Below, in pieces: positions 16,205-25,689 of a DNA stretch of 64,000 nt. Made by a program: the position numbers and the translations under genes. Under the pieces are notes generated by a model. That model ran no database searches. It saw only the letters and a program-made list of their open reading frames with translations, and had not been told where the DNA came from. Each line of letters starts with the position of its first letter. Positions within the stretch are counted from its first letter, which is position 1. Source of the DNA: Lentibacillus sp. CBA3610 (GTDB lineage: Bacteria; Bacillota; Bacilli; Bacillales; Amphibacillaceae). The stretch lies in NCBI RefSeq assembly GCF_013373365.1, contig NZ_CP035925.1:1488001-1552000 (forward strand). Direction: 5' to 3'.

Positions 16205-18348
16205 TATTTAGCCTCCTTCATAGGGTATTGAATTCTTGAATGAAAGATTCCTTTTAGTGTTTCACAAATCGTTTGGTGTACTGTATCCAAATCTTTCAAT
16301 GTCAGCGGGCATTCATTTAATTGATCATCCATCAAGCGGTCTTTAACAATCGATGTGACAATCTCTTCAATTTTTTCCTCTGTCGGTTCCTTTAAGGAGC
16401 GGACAGCTGCCTCTACCGAATCACAAATCGATATAACTGAAGCTTCCTTTGACTGCGGTTTCGGCCCTGGGTACCTGAAATCTTTCTCGTCAACCTCCTT
16501 GTTTTTTTCCTTTTCCCTATAATAAAAGAATTTTAACAATGTGGTTCCGTGATGCTGTATCGCAATATCTATAATCGCTTGTGGCAGATTGTGTTTCTTT
16601 AGGATGTCAGCACCATCATAGGGATGATTAATAATTATTTCAGCACTCTCCCTTGGCTGCAAATCATCATGCGGATTGTTAATCGCCATCTGATTTTCAA
16701 TAAAATATTGCGGCATCACCGTTTTGCCAATATCATGATAATAAGCGCCCACTCTCGCCAAAAGCCCGTTAGCACCAATCGCTTCACATGCTGTTTCACT
16801 GAGGTTCGCCACCATAATCGAATGATGATAAGTGCCCGGAGCCTCCGTTAATATTTTGCGGAGCAGCGGCTGGTTCGGCTTTGCCAGTGACAATAATTTA
16901 TAATCAGATAATATTCCGAGTCCTGTCTCAAAAAACGGCAGTAAGCCAACTGTCAGGACAGCTGATAAAAATGCAGCCATAACACCGTATCCCGATTGCA
17001 AAAGTATATCCGAAAAGGAATACTTTTCAATCGAAAGGAATAAAAATAACAATATAGCTAATATATTTATGAACGTCATGCCAATAGCCGCTTTTAAAAT
17101 AGCTAAGCGATCCTTTACACTGACAAGAAAGATGATGCCGGCCATTTGTGAGAAAAAGAAGTAAATACCTGCTTCCACATTAAGTGAGCCGGGGATCTGG
17201 CCGTTAAAAATAATACTTCCGAGAATAGCATAAAGCATTGACAGAACAATCGCTAACCGCTCATTCAGTAATACCTTCACCAATAAAGCACCTGTAGCTA
17301 CCGGGACGGCAAAAAACAGCTGATTAATAGAAGTTGTATACAGACTGAATAATTTCATAAACGTGATGACAATAAGGCTGATGAACAATATGGACCCCAG
17401 TTTCCGTTTATCCAGTCCTTTATTTTTCGCCTGCTTGCTCATCTCGTATATCATGACAACCATGATAAGGAATATCAATAGAATTAAACCGATGACAGGA
17501 AACATATTTTGCTGATCATCCAAAACACCGGCAAGTTCCAATTCCTCGTAAATTTCGTTTGTGACAGTCTCCCCTTCTCTGACGATAACCTCTCCAGCCC
17601 GGATGACAACCGGATCCACATTGCTGGCGGCTTCTTTACGGGCTTCTGCCGTCTGTTCGGCATCAAAAAAGGAATTCCCGGTAACAGCAAAACGACTTAA
17701 TTCGACTAAAGATGCTTTCATATCATTATCCAATTCGGAAAGTTGAATATTTTGTTCAACTTCAGATTGAGCATGCTGAATATTGTCAGCCCGGACACCC
17801 TCTTCCATCACCTCTGTTACAGAGTTGATAAGGCGTTCTTTGGCATCCTCACGCTCCCCGGGTTCAGCTTGGAGCAGTTCATAAAACACGTCGTCATTGA
17901 CGGATTCAGTTAGATCTGATGACAGCAACTGTTTCAACTGTTCCAATTTTTCTTCTGGCCTCAGCGTATCGTTTGTATTGTCAGCAGTTGATTCCATTGT
18001 ATTATTTCGATGTTCCTGCTGATTCAGTGTCGAGACGGCATCAAATACCTCTTCAATATAAGCCGTTTGTTCTTCGGCTATTTCATCGGAGATATTATAA
18101 CGGTCTTCTACTGATTGGACAAAATCTCTTGTTTTACGTTCTGTTTCCTGTTCATTTTCAATGGTTACGGGGGATCGGATTGTTTCATCGGCACTGGAAA
18201 ATCGCTCAACCTGATACGTTTCAGGCAGAACGTTCTGAATCGTTACGAGAAAAAAAGCAGCACACAGAAGGATAACAGTCAATAATACCATAACCCATCC
18301 GGACCAAATTTTTTTAAGAAACGCGTTTATGGTGTGCAGCCATTTCAT
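16204..18348 (-). CDS. pgpH: Cyclic-di-AMP phosphodiesterase PgpH (7TM-HD)
   Basis: Membrane phosphodiesterase that hydrolyses c-di-AMP to pApA, lowering the second messenger that controls potassium and osmolyte uptake. A first membrane helix (about 18-38) is followed by the extracellular 7TMR-HDED domain (about 45-270), seven membrane helices (about 275-475) and a cytoplasmic HD domain in which YHHSIMVANL and YYHDIGK (HD near residue 536) carry the metal ligands; a further HHGT lies downstream. 714 residues is the usual size. It follows phoH after a terminator-like hairpin at 18384-18409. Confidence 0.95.
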   Translation of the reverse strand: MKWLHTINAFLKKIWSGWVMVLLTVILLCAAFFLVTIQNVLPETYQVERFSSADETIRSPVTIENEQETERKTRDFVQSVEDRYNISDEIAEEQTAYIEEVFDAVSTLNQQEHRNNTMESTADNTNDTLRPEEKLEQLKQLLSSDLTESVNDDVFYELLQAEPGEREDAKERLINSVTEVMEEGVRADNIQHAQSEVEQNIQLSELDNDMKASLVELSRFAVTGNSFFDAEQTAEARKEAASNVDPVVIRAGEVIVREGETVTNEIYEELELAGVLDDQQNMFPVIGLILLIFLIMVVMIYEMSKQAKNKGLDKRKLGSILFISLIVITFMKLFSLYTTSINQLFFAVPVATGALLVKVLLNERLAIVLSMLYAILGSIIFNGQIPGSLNVEAGIYFFFSQMAGIIFLVSVKDRLAILKAAIGMTFINILAILLFLFLSIEKYSFSDILLQSGYGVMAAFLSAVLTVGLLPFFETGLGILSDYKLLSLAKPNQPLLRKILTEAPGTYHHSIMVANLSETACEAIGANGLLARVGAYYHDIGKTVMPQYFIENQMAINNPHDDLQPRESAEIIINHPYDGADILKKHNLPQAIIDIAIQHHGTTLLKFFYYREKEKNKEVDEKDFRYPGPKPQSKEASVISICDSVEAAVRSLKEPTEEKIEEIVTSIVKDRLMDDQLNECPLTLKDLDTVHQTICETLKGIFHSRIQYPMKEAK

Positions 18349-18383
18349 TATTTTTCACCCCGCAACCGAAATCAAAATAGAAA

Positions 18384-18409
18384 TAAGACCCGCTATCTTT
18401 GGGGTCTTA
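18384..18409 (-). terminator. Terminator-like hairpin between phoH and pgpH
   Basis: TAAGACCC (18384-18391) pairs with GGGTCTTA (18402-18409), followed on the minus strand by TTTCTATTTTG. It may attenuate transcription from phoH into pgpH. Confidence 0.6.
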
Positions 18410-18422
18410 CACTGATTAACCA

Positions 18423-19382
18423 TTACTTTGCTTTTTCGTAGGCATCAATAATTTTTTGAACTAACGGATGCCGTACGACGTCTGTTGCACTTAAATGAAC
18501 AAATGAAATCCCATTGACAGATGCCAAAATTTGATTGGCAGTCTGTAATCCTGATTGCACTCCTTTAGGTAAGTCGATTTGGGTGATGTCCCCATTAACG
18601 ACCATTTTGGAGCCAAAACCCAACCGTGTCAAAAACATCTTCATTTGTTCAGGGGTTGTATTCTGTGCCTCATCCAATATGACAAATGCATCATCGAGTG
18701 TACGGCCGCGCATATATGCCAATGGTGCGATTTCAATGGTGTCCCGCTCAATCAGGCGCATCGTATGTTCAGCGCCAAAAACATCATGCAGCGCATCGTA
18801 TAAAGGCCGCAAATATGGATCGACTTTTTCTTTCAAATCACCTGGTAAAAAGCCTAAGCTTTCCCCCGCTTCCACTGCAGGACGTGTTAGAATAATCCGC
18901 TTCACTTCGCCATTTTTCAATGCATGGACTGCCATGACAACCGCAAGATACGTTTTACCGGTACCAGCCGGGCCAATCCCGAAAACAAGGTCATTTGACT
19001 TAATGGCATCCGTATAATATTTTTGGCCCAAGGTCTGGACACGAATCGATTTGCCTTTAGCATTTTTCGAGATTTCATCTTCAAAAAGTGTTTCAAATTG
19101 TTTGATTTTACCTTTTTTAGCTAAATCAACGGCATAGACAACATCCCGTTCGGTAATGTCCAACCCTTTCCGGACAATCGACAATAATGTCAGAAGGATT
19201 TCTTCTGCCAAAGCTATATTCTCATTACTGCCTGAAACACTTACTTGCTCGCCTCTCGTAATGATTGAAACCTGTAATAATTCTTCAATTTGTTTTAAAT
19301 ATTTATCATTTGTGCCAAATAAAGCTAATGCCTCATTTGGACTGGTAAGCTCTAACTCGATTGTTTTCAAGTTATTCGGCAT
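18423..19382 (-). CDS. phoH: PhoH family ATPase / RNA-binding protein
   Basis: PhoH-like P-loop ATPase, thought to act on RNA; its exact role in Bacillota is unsettled. Walker A GPAGTGKTYLAV is near residue 135 and Walker B FVILDEAQNTT near 230. The ATG at 19380-19382 has AAGGAGATTGATT upstream and gives 319 residues, the family length; a TTG two codons earlier is too close to the binding site. It begins 2 bp after the yqfD stop, so yqfC-yqfD-phoH form one unit and pgpH-ybeY-dgkA may be read through from it. Confidence 0.94.
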   Translation of the reverse strand: MPNNLKTIELELTSPNEALALFGTNDKYLKQIEELLQVSIITRGEQVSVSGSNENIALAEEILLTLLSIVRKGLDITERDVVYAVDLAKKGKIKQFETLFEDEISKNAKGKSIRVQTLGQKYYTDAIKSNDLVFGIGPAGTGKTYLAVVMAVHALKNGEVKRIILTRPAVEAGESLGFLPGDLKEKVDPYLRPLYDALHDVFGAEHTMRLIERDTIEIAPLAYMRGRTLDDAFVILDEAQNTTPEQMKMFLTRLGFGSKMVVNGDITQIDLPKGVQSGLQTANQILASVNGISFVHLSATDVVRHPLVQKIIDAYEKAK

Positions 19383-19384
19383 AA

Positions 19385-20611
19385 TCAATCTCCTTGGTCT
19401 ATTGGTTCATGTTTGACAATATTCTCTTCAACAGCCATATATAAGATTAATTTAACTTTACCATTCTCGGTCGATTCTTGCAAAATATTTTCAGAAATTA
19501 TTTCGGCTTCCGGACCCAGTCTTAACTGGAGTTCATTCTTTGCTTGTCTAATGCCGATATCAATCGCCTCTTCCTTGCTTCTGTCGACTTCCTGATAGTA
19601 CTTTTCACTTAGAGTTGTTTCCATCAAAGTGATGGGAAGCTTCCAGTTAAAGAAATATAAGTCTTTTTCATAGCGCTCCCTGTGAATATCGCTGTAATCA
19701 GGATCACCAAAACCCCATATTGGAATTTCAGTCCCACTGATTTTGAGATGATATTTTGTTTCTGATTCACCGGTTAATTGTTCGTAATTCGCCTTTAAGG
19801 GGACGCTCACTTCGGTTTCATACCATGTTTTTGCAATCACCTCTCCTTCTGCAGCAACCAGTTCGTAAGACGCGTCCTTCTCCTCTTCGTCATCATCGGA
19901 TTCTTCTTCATCAGCGAACTGTAATTTACCTGAAACGAGCACATCTCCCGGCTCCACATAATCATTGACCTGAACTTGTGGGAGCCCTTTTGAGACGTAC
20001 ATATTTTCAATCACACCTTTTTTGGTTGCGATCAGATTTCGCGGACCTTCAACTTCTTCTTCCTCAACAATCGTTTTCTCCACGCCTTCCAGCAAAAAGC
20101 TTGTCCCTTTTTGCTGGACACCAACCCATAATAATTCAGGGATGTCATTTATTAAATTTTGCTGTATGTCACTCGGGGAATCCAACGTAAATGACCATGT
20201 TCCCTGATGTATCCCATAATCTGCCAGCTGCTCACTTATTTTCTCCTCAATATCCTTTGGCACACCTGTTATCCGAACTTCCCATATGATATTTGACAAG
20301 AAGAAGATAAGCAATATACTTAACAAAAGACCAATCAGGACTTCTTTTTTCCGGATAAACCTCTTCATCAAAAATGGATACCCGTGCTTATGCGTGAACG
20401 ACAATTTATAATGTGTTCCGCGTCTTACATTTTTTACATTGGGTATGTCCTGCAATTTAATATTCCCTGAACACGTACTTTCTGATTCCTTTTCGATATT
20501 CCAGACAATAATATCCTGTTCAATACATTTTTGAAAAAACAGTTCCGGGCGTGTCCCCTTTACAAGGACAGTAACATATCCCGTTATCGAAGCACCTTGT
20601 ATATGTTTCAT
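19385..20611 (-). CDS. yqfD: Sporulation protein YqfD
   Basis: Membrane-bound protein of the YqfD family, expressed in the mother cell under sigma-E in B. subtilis and needed for efficient sporulation. It has one membrane helix (about 80-100, LIGLLLSILLIFFLS) and a large outer domain with the family segments WVGVQQKGT, GPRNLIATKKGVI and a C-terminal VKLILYMAVEENIVKHEPI. I chose the ATG at 20609-20611, which follows AAGGAGGAGGAA, giving 408 residues; the alternative TTG is upstream of the binding site. It lies 23 bp downstream of yqfC. Confidence 0.9.
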   Translation of the reverse strand: MKHIQGASITGYVTVLVKGTRPELFFQKCIEQDIIVWNIEKESESTCSGNIKLQDIPNVKNVRRGTHYKLSFTHKHGYPFLMKRFIRKKEVLIGLLLSILLIFFLSNIIWEVRITGVPKDIEEKISEQLADYGIHQGTWSFTLDSPSDIQQNLINDIPELLWVGVQQKGTSFLLEGVEKTIVEEEEVEGPRNLIATKKGVIENMYVSKGLPQVQVNDYVEPGDVLVSGKLQFADEEESDDDEEEKDASYELVAAEGEVIAKTWYETEVSVPLKANYEQLTGESETKYHLKISGTEIPIWGFGDPDYSDIHRERYEKDLYFFNWKLPITLMETTLSEKYYQEVDRSKEEAIDIGIRQAKNELQLRLGPEAEIISENILQESTENGKVKLILYMAVEENIVKHEPIDQGD

Positions 20612-20634
20612 TTCCTCCTCCTTCAAATCAATTT

Positions 20635-20916
20635 CTACTCAGGTATGAATTTGACCTCTTCTATGTTTCCTTCCAGTAATATTTCTTCAGGCAGCATCAT
20701 TTTCAATACAAATGATGAACCGGAAATTTGAATATAACCCTTGTTTGCTTTAAGTTTCAGTTCTGTATCGGAGTACACTGTCAACCCTTGATGATTCTCA
20801 ATATAAACATGAAGCTGACCAATCATCGTAACTCTTGGTAATTCCATCATGACATCGGAAGGAAGTGAAAAATATTTTGATAACCATGGAGCAATTCGTT
20901 GTTGCCATTTTTTCAC
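20635..20916 (-). CDS. yqfC: Sporulation protein YqfC
   Basis: Small (93 residues) YabP/YqfC family protein that is co-expressed with YqfD during sporulation. The segments LPSDVMMELPRVTMIG, YIENHQGLTVYSD and YIQISGSSFVLK match the family. It starts at a GTG (20914-20916) preceded by AGGAGGGCGCATCC. It is the first gene of the yqfC-yqfD-phoH unit. A CATAAATA sequence about 25 bp upstream resembles a sigma-E -10 element but the -35 is poor, so sigma-E control here is inferred from the B. subtilis counterpart. Confidence 0.9.
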   Translation of the reverse strand: MKKWQQRIAPWLSKYFSLPSDVMMELPRVTMIGQLHVYIENHQGLTVYSDTELKLKANKGYIQISGSSFVLKMMLPEEILLEGNIEEVKFIPE

Positions 20917-20973
20917 GGATGCGCCCTCCTCTCACAATATATTTATGAATTTTACGACAGGATAAGAACAAAA

Positions 20974-21017
20974 AAAGAACCAATACCAGCCATTCATTGA
21001 CCTGGTATTGGTTCTTT
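20974..21017 (-). terminator. Intrinsic terminator at the end of the yqeZ-floA transcript
   Basis: A 16 bp perfect stem (20974-20989 with 21002-21017) and a 12-base loop, followed on the minus strand by seven U residues. It separates the yqeZ-floA-21027 unit from yqfC-yqfD. Confidence 0.9.
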
Positions 21018-21026
21018 GACGTTACT

Positions 21027-21506
21027 TTATCTTTTTCGTTCAGCAATAATACTGCGATATGGCCTGACAGCTCGTGGCTGACCTAAAACTTCCGACATGA
21101 TGACGCCGTTGATTAAACCTGAACGTGTTAAATTACGATTCATTTGCTTTTTCATTCTTTTCTTTTCGATTGATAAATCATTTCCCGGTTCCCTGGTATT
21201 ATGATCCATAATCGCATCATGTCCGTATTTCTGTGTTTGTGTTTGGTTTTCCGCTGTGTTCATACGCTCAGCCAATTGTTTACGCTGGTCATACTGAGTC
21301 TCTTCGATTGATTCAGTAGCAACCGTTGATTGTGGTTTCTGTTCCCTCTGTCTGCCCCCGTTTCCATTGCCGGCACCAGAGGGAAAAGGTGTCGGTTGTG
21401 GCTGATTATTGCCTCGTTTTGGTTTCCCTGTATCAGAGTCCTGGTTGTCTTTGAAAAAACCTGAGAGTGCTGCAATGATACCCAGAATAATGAAAATTAA
21501 TTCCAT
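21027..21506 (-). CDS. Uncharacterised membrane-anchored protein in the floA operon
   Basis: Function unknown. The 159-residue product has an N-terminal hydrophobic segment (residues 1-18, MELIFIILGIIAALSGFF) that could be a membrane anchor, a long Gln/Pro/Gly-rich low-complexity linker (about 22-65), and a charged C-terminal part with a conserved-looking end (LINGVIMSEVLGQPRAVRPY, about 129-148). It takes the position of B. subtilis yqfB, directly after floA (33 bp gap) and before the terminator, but I cannot confirm homology by eye. Its location suggests a role with the flotillin FloA in membrane organisation, which is inference only. Confidence 0.75.
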   Translation of the reverse strand: MELIFIILGIIAALSGFFKDNQDSDTGKPKRGNNQPQPTPFPSGAGNGNGGRQREQKPQSTVATESIEETQYDQRKQLAERMNTAENQTQTQKYGHDAIMDHNTREPGNDLSIEKKRMKKQMNRNLTRSGLINGVIMSEVLGQPRAVRPYRSIIAERKR

Positions 21507-21539
21507 CGTAACCCTCCTTAATCAGGGGCATGCGTATTA

Positions 21540-22541
21540 TTAATCTTTTTGATCATCATCTTGATCATCATTATCCTTGCTCAATTTTCCGATTGTATCG
21601 CGCATATCTGTGTCAGCATCAATATTCTTATAGTTCATGTAATCCATGACACCCAAGTTACCGGAACGCAGTGCTTCTGCCAGCGCACGCGGAACGTCGG
21701 CTTCTGCTTCAACCACTTTCGCACGCATTTCTTCAACACGGGCAACCATTTCCTGCTCTTGTGCGACTGCCATAGCGCGTCTTTCTTCCGCTTTAGCCTG
21801 TGCAATATTTTTATCAGCTTCTGCTTGATCTGTTTGCAGAATAGCACCAATATTTTTGCCGATGTCCACATCAGCAATATCAATTGAAAGAATTTCAAAC
21901 GCTGTGCCTGAATCCAAACCTTTTCCTAAGACATTATGGGAAATGGAATCAGGATTTTCCAAAACAGCCGTATGAGCTTCTGAGCTACCAATTGTACTGA
22001 CAACGCCTTCACCGACACGAGCAATGACTGTCTCTTCTCCGGCACCCCCGACAAGCCGGTCAATATTGGCGCGAACGGTAATCCGCGCTTTAGCCTTCAC
22101 TTCAATACCATCCATTGCAATACCGGCGATGAAAGGTGTTTCGATTACCTTTGGATTAACACTCATTCCCACAGCATCCAATACATCACGGCCAGCAAGA
22201 TCGATGGCAGCCGTCCGCTCAAATGACAGTTCGATATTAGCTCTGTGAGCGGCAATCAGAGCATTAACTACCCTGTCAACATTTCCTCCTGCAAGGTAAT
22301 GGCTTTCCAATTGATTCGTCGAGACATTCAGTCCTGCTTTATGTGCTTTAATCAACGGGTTAATGACTCTTGCCGGTACAACCCGTCGTAAGCGCATTCC
22401 GACAAGTGTGAAAATGCCGACTTTAACCCCTGCTGCTAAAGCGCTTATCCATAACATTACTGGAATAAACGTGAATAATACTGCAAGAACAATTATAATG
22501 ATCGCGATTACAATAATCGGCATCAGTTGTTCCAAACCCAT
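21540..22541 (-). CDS. floA: Flotillin-like protein FloA
   Basis: Scaffold protein of functional membrane microdomains that influences membrane fluidity and signalling. An N-terminal membrane segment (about 6-32) precedes the SPFH domain and a coiled-coil region rich in Ala/Glu (about 230-300, [18 protein letters not shown]). The ATG at 22539-22541 has GGGAGGAATTTTT upstream and gives 333 residues, the usual length. It follows yqeZ by 30 bp; NfeD-family and flotillin genes are commonly paired. Confidence 0.95.
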   Translation of the reverse strand: MGLEQLMPIIVIAIIIIVLAVLFTFIPVMLWISALAAGVKVGIFTLVGMRLRRVVPARVINPLIKAHKAGLNVSTNQLESHYLAGGNVDRVVNALIAAHRANIELSFERTAAIDLAGRDVLDAVGMSVNPKVIETPFIAGIAMDGIEVKAKARITVRANIDRLVGGAGEETVIARVGEGVVSTIGSSEAHTAVLENPDSISHNVLGKGLDSGTAFEILSIDIADVDIGKNIGAILQTDQAEADKNIAQAKAEERRAMAVAQEQEMVARVEEMRAKVVEAEADVPRALAEALRSGNLGVMDYMNYKNIDADTDMRDTIGKLSKDNDDQDDDQKD

Positions 22542-22571
22542 AAAAATTCCTCCCAAACTATTGTTTGCTTA

Positions 22572-23906
22572 TTATAATTCTCTAACAACCACTCGAACAC
22601 CTTCTACTTTAACGATTTTCACCAATTTATCTTTTTCTATGAAACCTCCTTCTGTTACAACATCAAGTCGCTCATCACCGAATAATGCACTGCCTGATGG
22701 GCGCAAAGGTGTCACGGTTCTGCCCTCTAAACCAATTAATTCCAAGCGGTTTTCAGATGAGACATACCCCAGCTCGCTTGATGTCTGATCCGTTAATACC
22801 ATACGACGGAAGAATCCTTTATCCCCTCCCATCGTTTTAAATAGGATAACAGAAGCAATGATTGTAACAATGAAAGCGATACTAAGACTCATGGCCATTT
22901 GCCCTATATCCCGACCGGACATCATGAGTGATGCAATAATCGCTCCGACGCCTATTAAACCTGCGATACCTCCAGGTAAAAATAATTCTGCGATGATTAA
23001 CCCAATACCCAGTATTAACAATATGATTGCTTCCATGCCGGCAAGCCCGGCAACCACATGTCCATAAAAGAATAGTATGAGGGCAAGCACTCCCATTATA
23101 CCAGGGATCCCGAAACCGGGCGAAAATAGTTCAACAATCAATCCAATACTGGCGAGGGAAAGAAGAATTGGAACCACAACCGGATTGGTAATAAAGCGGG
23201 CTATATGCTCAGCAATGGTCATTTCCGATTCGTTTACGGATGCATCTTGCAGTTCCAGTGCTTCCAAAAGATCTGAACGATTTTCAACAGTCCCGTTGGA
23301 ATAGCCTACTTCTTCAGCTGAACTTGGGCCCAATGTCAGATACGTGCCTTCTTCGGCATCATATTCAGGCATATGAATGCTTGAATCGGCCATAGCTGCC
23401 GCGTATTGCGGGTCTCTCCCTTTCGATTCAGCTGCACTTCTCATCGCTGATAACCATGCTGATTGTGCTTTCTCATCAGCAGCCGTACCATCCTGGGTAA
23501 TGACACCGCTTGCTCCCATGGTGGCCTGGGGGTTCATGTAAATGTTATCCGTGTTTAAGGCAAGATAAGAACCTGCAGACAGCGCCCGGTTAACAATGTA
23601 AGATGTTGTTTCGATCTCCAGACTTTGCAATAACTCACCGATTTGCTCAGCAGCAGCCACAGCACCACCAGGGGTGTCGATTTCAAATATAATGTGGTCA
23701 GCTCCCGCTTCTTCAGCTTCTTCTGTCGCCCGATTAAGGAAAGATTCAAGCCCCTTTTCCACTTCATCCTCGATCGGTATCACATAAACGTTTTTTCCGC
23801 TGCCATTTTCTTCAGCTGAAGCAGAAGAAATCATACTGAAAATAGAACACATCACAACGAATAGAAGAACAGAAATTCTGAACTGTCTGCGTCTGTCACC
23901 GTTCAC
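22572..23906 (-). CDS. yqeZ: NfeD-family membrane protease homologue (YqeZ)
   Basis: Long-form NfeD protein, partner of flotillin. It has a signal segment (about 10-30), a ClpP-class serine protease-like domain (about 45-230, with DTPGG, ALSAGSYLAL and MGASGVI segments), four or five membrane helices (about 235-365) and a C-terminal NfeD OB-fold (about 385-444, ending VVTEGGFIEKDKLVKIV). I prefer the GTG at 23904-23906 because AGAGGGGGGTCAGT lies just upstream; an ATG 11 codons earlier (23939) is possible but has a weak site. It heads the yqeZ-floA unit. Confidence 0.92.
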   Translation of the reverse strand: MNGDRRRQFRISVLLFVVMCSIFSMISSASAEENGSGKNVYVIPIEDEVEKGLESFLNRATEEAEEAGADHIIFEIDTPGGAVAAAEQIGELLQSLEIETTSYIVNRALSAGSYLALNTDNIYMNPQATMGASGVITQDGTAADEKAQSAWLSAMRSAAESKGRDPQYAAAMADSSIHMPEYDAEEGTYLTLGPSSAEEVGYSNGTVENRSDLLEALELQDASVNESEMTIAEHIARFITNPVVVPILLSLASIGLIVELFSPGFGIPGIMGVLALILFFYGHVVAGLAGMEAIILLILGIGLIIAELFLPGGIAGLIGVGAIIASLMMSGRDIGQMAMSLSIAFIVTIIASVILFKTMGGDKGFFRRMVLTDQTSSELGYVSSENRLELIGLEGRTVTPLRPSGSALFGDERLDVVTEGGFIEKDKLVKIVKVEGVRVVVREL

Positions 23907-24055
23907 ACTGACCCCCCTCTCTCTTAAGCTGTCAATCATCCCTACGTCCTGATAATGTAAAAGGTTTCATATTTATGTATAAATCATAACATACCCTGCA
24001 GAAGAGTTGATAGTTATTCCCGCATGATAAATGTATTTTAAACCGAAAAGTCTAA

Positions 24056-24083
24056 AAGGTCTTGCCAATAATGACAAGACCTT
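24056..24083 (-). terminator. Intrinsic terminator after yqeY
   Basis: AAGGTCTTG (24056-24064) pairs with CAAGACCTT (24075-24083). It lies 7 bp beyond the yqeY stop. The sequence after the second minus-strand arm is TTTAGACTTTT. Confidence 0.75.
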
Positions 24084-24089
24084 AAAAAA

Positions 24090-24536
24090 TTAGCTTAAAT
24101 GTTTTTGAACAAGTTTATTAATTCGGGCACCATCAGCCTTCCCTTTCACTTTAGGCATAATCGAATTCATTACCTTGCCCATGTCCTGCCTGGAAAATGC
24201 GTCTACTTCTCTAATGGTGGCCTTTACTATCTGCTCCAGCTCTTCATCTGTCAGCTGCTGGGGCATATATGTCTGAATAAGATCGATTTCAGTTTCAAGC
24301 TTATCAACAAGGTCATGACGATCAGCTGATTTAAACTCTTGGAGGGATTCCTTTCTTTGCTTCAACTCTCTTGAAAGTACTGTTAATTCCTCGTCTTCCG
24401 AAAGATTTTTATTACCAAGTTTAATTGACTCATTTTGCAATGAAGCTTTTACCATACGTATGACAGCGAGTCTATCTTTTTCTTTATTTTTCATAGCCTG
24501 CTTCATATCCTGGTTCAGCCGTTCAACTAATGCCAT
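24090..24536 (-). CDS. yqeY: YqeY (GatB/YqeY domain protein)
   Basis: Soluble helical protein of 148 residues related to the tRNA-binding tail domain of GatB; exact function unknown, possibly tRNA-linked. The family segments [35 protein letters not shown] and [20 protein letters not shown] are clear. It lies 18 bp downstream of rpsU, the conserved rpsU-yqeY pair, and is followed by a terminator. Confidence 0.93.
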   Translation of the reverse strand: MALVERLNQDMKQAMKNKEKDRLAVIRMVKASLQNESIKLGNKNLSEDEELTVLSRELKQRKESLQEFKSADRHDLVDKLETEIDLIQTYMPQQLTDEELEQIVKATIREVDAFSRQDMGKVMNSIMPKVKGKADGARINKLVQKHLS

Positions 24537-24554
24537 GGGAATGCACCTTCTTTA

Positions 24555-24728
24555 TTATCTGCGTTTTCTGGCAGCTTCAGATTTCTTCTTGCGTCGTACG
24601 CTTGGTTTTTCATAATGTTCACGCTTACGATATTCCTGCAATGTTCCGCTTTTGGATACGTTGCGTTTAAAGCGACGAAGAGCATCTTCAAGAGACTCGT
24701 TTTTACGAACGCGAGTTGTATTTGACAT
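24555..24728 (-). CDS. rpsU: 30S ribosomal protein bS21
   Basis: Small-subunit protein S21, 57 residues, located near the anti-Shine-Dalgarno region of 16S rRNA. The sequence [20 protein letters not shown] and the very basic C terminus are typical. The start is the ATG at 24726-24728, preceded by CGGAGGGAGGG. An upstream extension of the frame is not coding. First gene of the rpsU-yqeY unit. Confidence 0.97.
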   Translation of the reverse strand: MSNTTRVRKNESLEDALRRFKRNVSKSGTLQEYRKREHYEKPSVRRKKKSEAARKRR

Positions 24729-24873
24729 GCTAATTTCCCTCCCTCCGAAGCACAAAACAATAAATAAAAGCAAAGACAAGTATCATAAAATATGACATGT
24801 CTGTAATAATTATAATATAACCAAATTATCAGGTCAACTTAAAATATGACGTTATTACAAATTCAGCCGTATA

Positions 24874-25545
24874 TTAATAGTCGGGTTCTCCTGTTTTACC
24901 GGCTATAATATCCACACCGGCACTTGCACCAATTCGTGTTGCACCAGCTTCAATCATGGCTTTTACAGATTCCAGATCGCGAACTCCGCCTGATGCTTTA
25001 ACACCCATTTCACTTCCGACCGTTTTCCGCATTAATTCAATATCTTCTACAGATGCACCGCCACCGGAAAAGCCTGTTGATGTTTTGACAAAATCAGCTC
25101 CTGCTTTTTTAGCCAGATGGCATGCACGCACCTTTTCATCATGATTCAGAAGAGATGTTTCAATAATCACTTTTGTCAATGCGCTTCCTTCCGCTGCTTC
25201 GACAACTGCTTCGATATCCCGTTGTACTGCTTCATCATTTCCTGATTTTAATTCACCGATATTTATAACCATATCCGCCTCTGTTGCGCCATCTTTTATG
25301 GCCTGTTTGGTTTCGTGCACTTTAGCTTCTGTTGACGTCGCCCCCAATGGGAATCCGATGACGGTACACACTTTCACCTCAGTGTTTTTCAAGTTTTCAT
25401 AACAGTAAGGAACCCAATACGGATTAACACAGACCGATGCAAAGTTATAAACACGTGCTTCATTTACAATCCGGGTAATCTTTTCTTTCGTTGTATCAGG
25501 CTTTAATTGTGTATGATCAATGTATTTGGCAAGATCTGCACCCAT
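24874..25545 (-). CDS. deoC: Deoxyribose-phosphate aldolase
   Basis: Class I aldolase that splits 2-deoxyribose 5-phosphate into glyceraldehyde 3-phosphate and acetaldehyde in deoxynucleoside breakdown. The Schiff-base lysine lies in [13 protein letters not shown] (about 150) and the proton-relay lysine in VKASGGVRD (about 180). 223 residues is the normal length. It stands alone between mtaB and rpsU rather than with a nucleoside operon; in B. subtilis this position holds yqeW instead. Confidence 0.95.
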   Translation of the reverse strand: MGADLAKYIDHTQLKPDTTKEKITRIVNEARVYNFASVCVNPYWVPYCYENLKNTEVKVCTVIGFPLGATSTEAKVHETKQAIKDGATEADMVINIGELKSGNDEAVQRDIEAVVEAAEGSALTKVIIETSLLNHDEKVRACHLAKKAGADFVKTSTGFSGGGASVEDIELMRKTVGSEMGVKASGGVRDLESVKAMIEAGATRIGASAGVDIIAGKTGEPDY

Positions 25546-25666
25546 GTTTCTCTTCCTCCTAAGTTTAGTTGTTCGTACTTCTTTCCCATCATAGCATGTC
25601 CAATTTCACCCGTAAAACAACGTCACTCAGCACACTTTTCCAGCCCGCTGTATAATAGCTATAGAA

Positions 25667-25689
25667 AATTCCCGGAATAACCGGGAATT
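25667..25689 (-). terminator. Intrinsic terminator after mtaB
   Basis: AATTCCCGG (25667-25675) pairs with CCGGGAATT (25681-25689); the second minus-strand arm runs into TTTTCT. The stem includes the mtaB stop codon. Confidence 0.8.

Noticed and set aside
18535-19017. 160-codon plus-strand frame inside phoH
   Set aside because: Antisense to the ATPase core of phoH; arises from codon bias.
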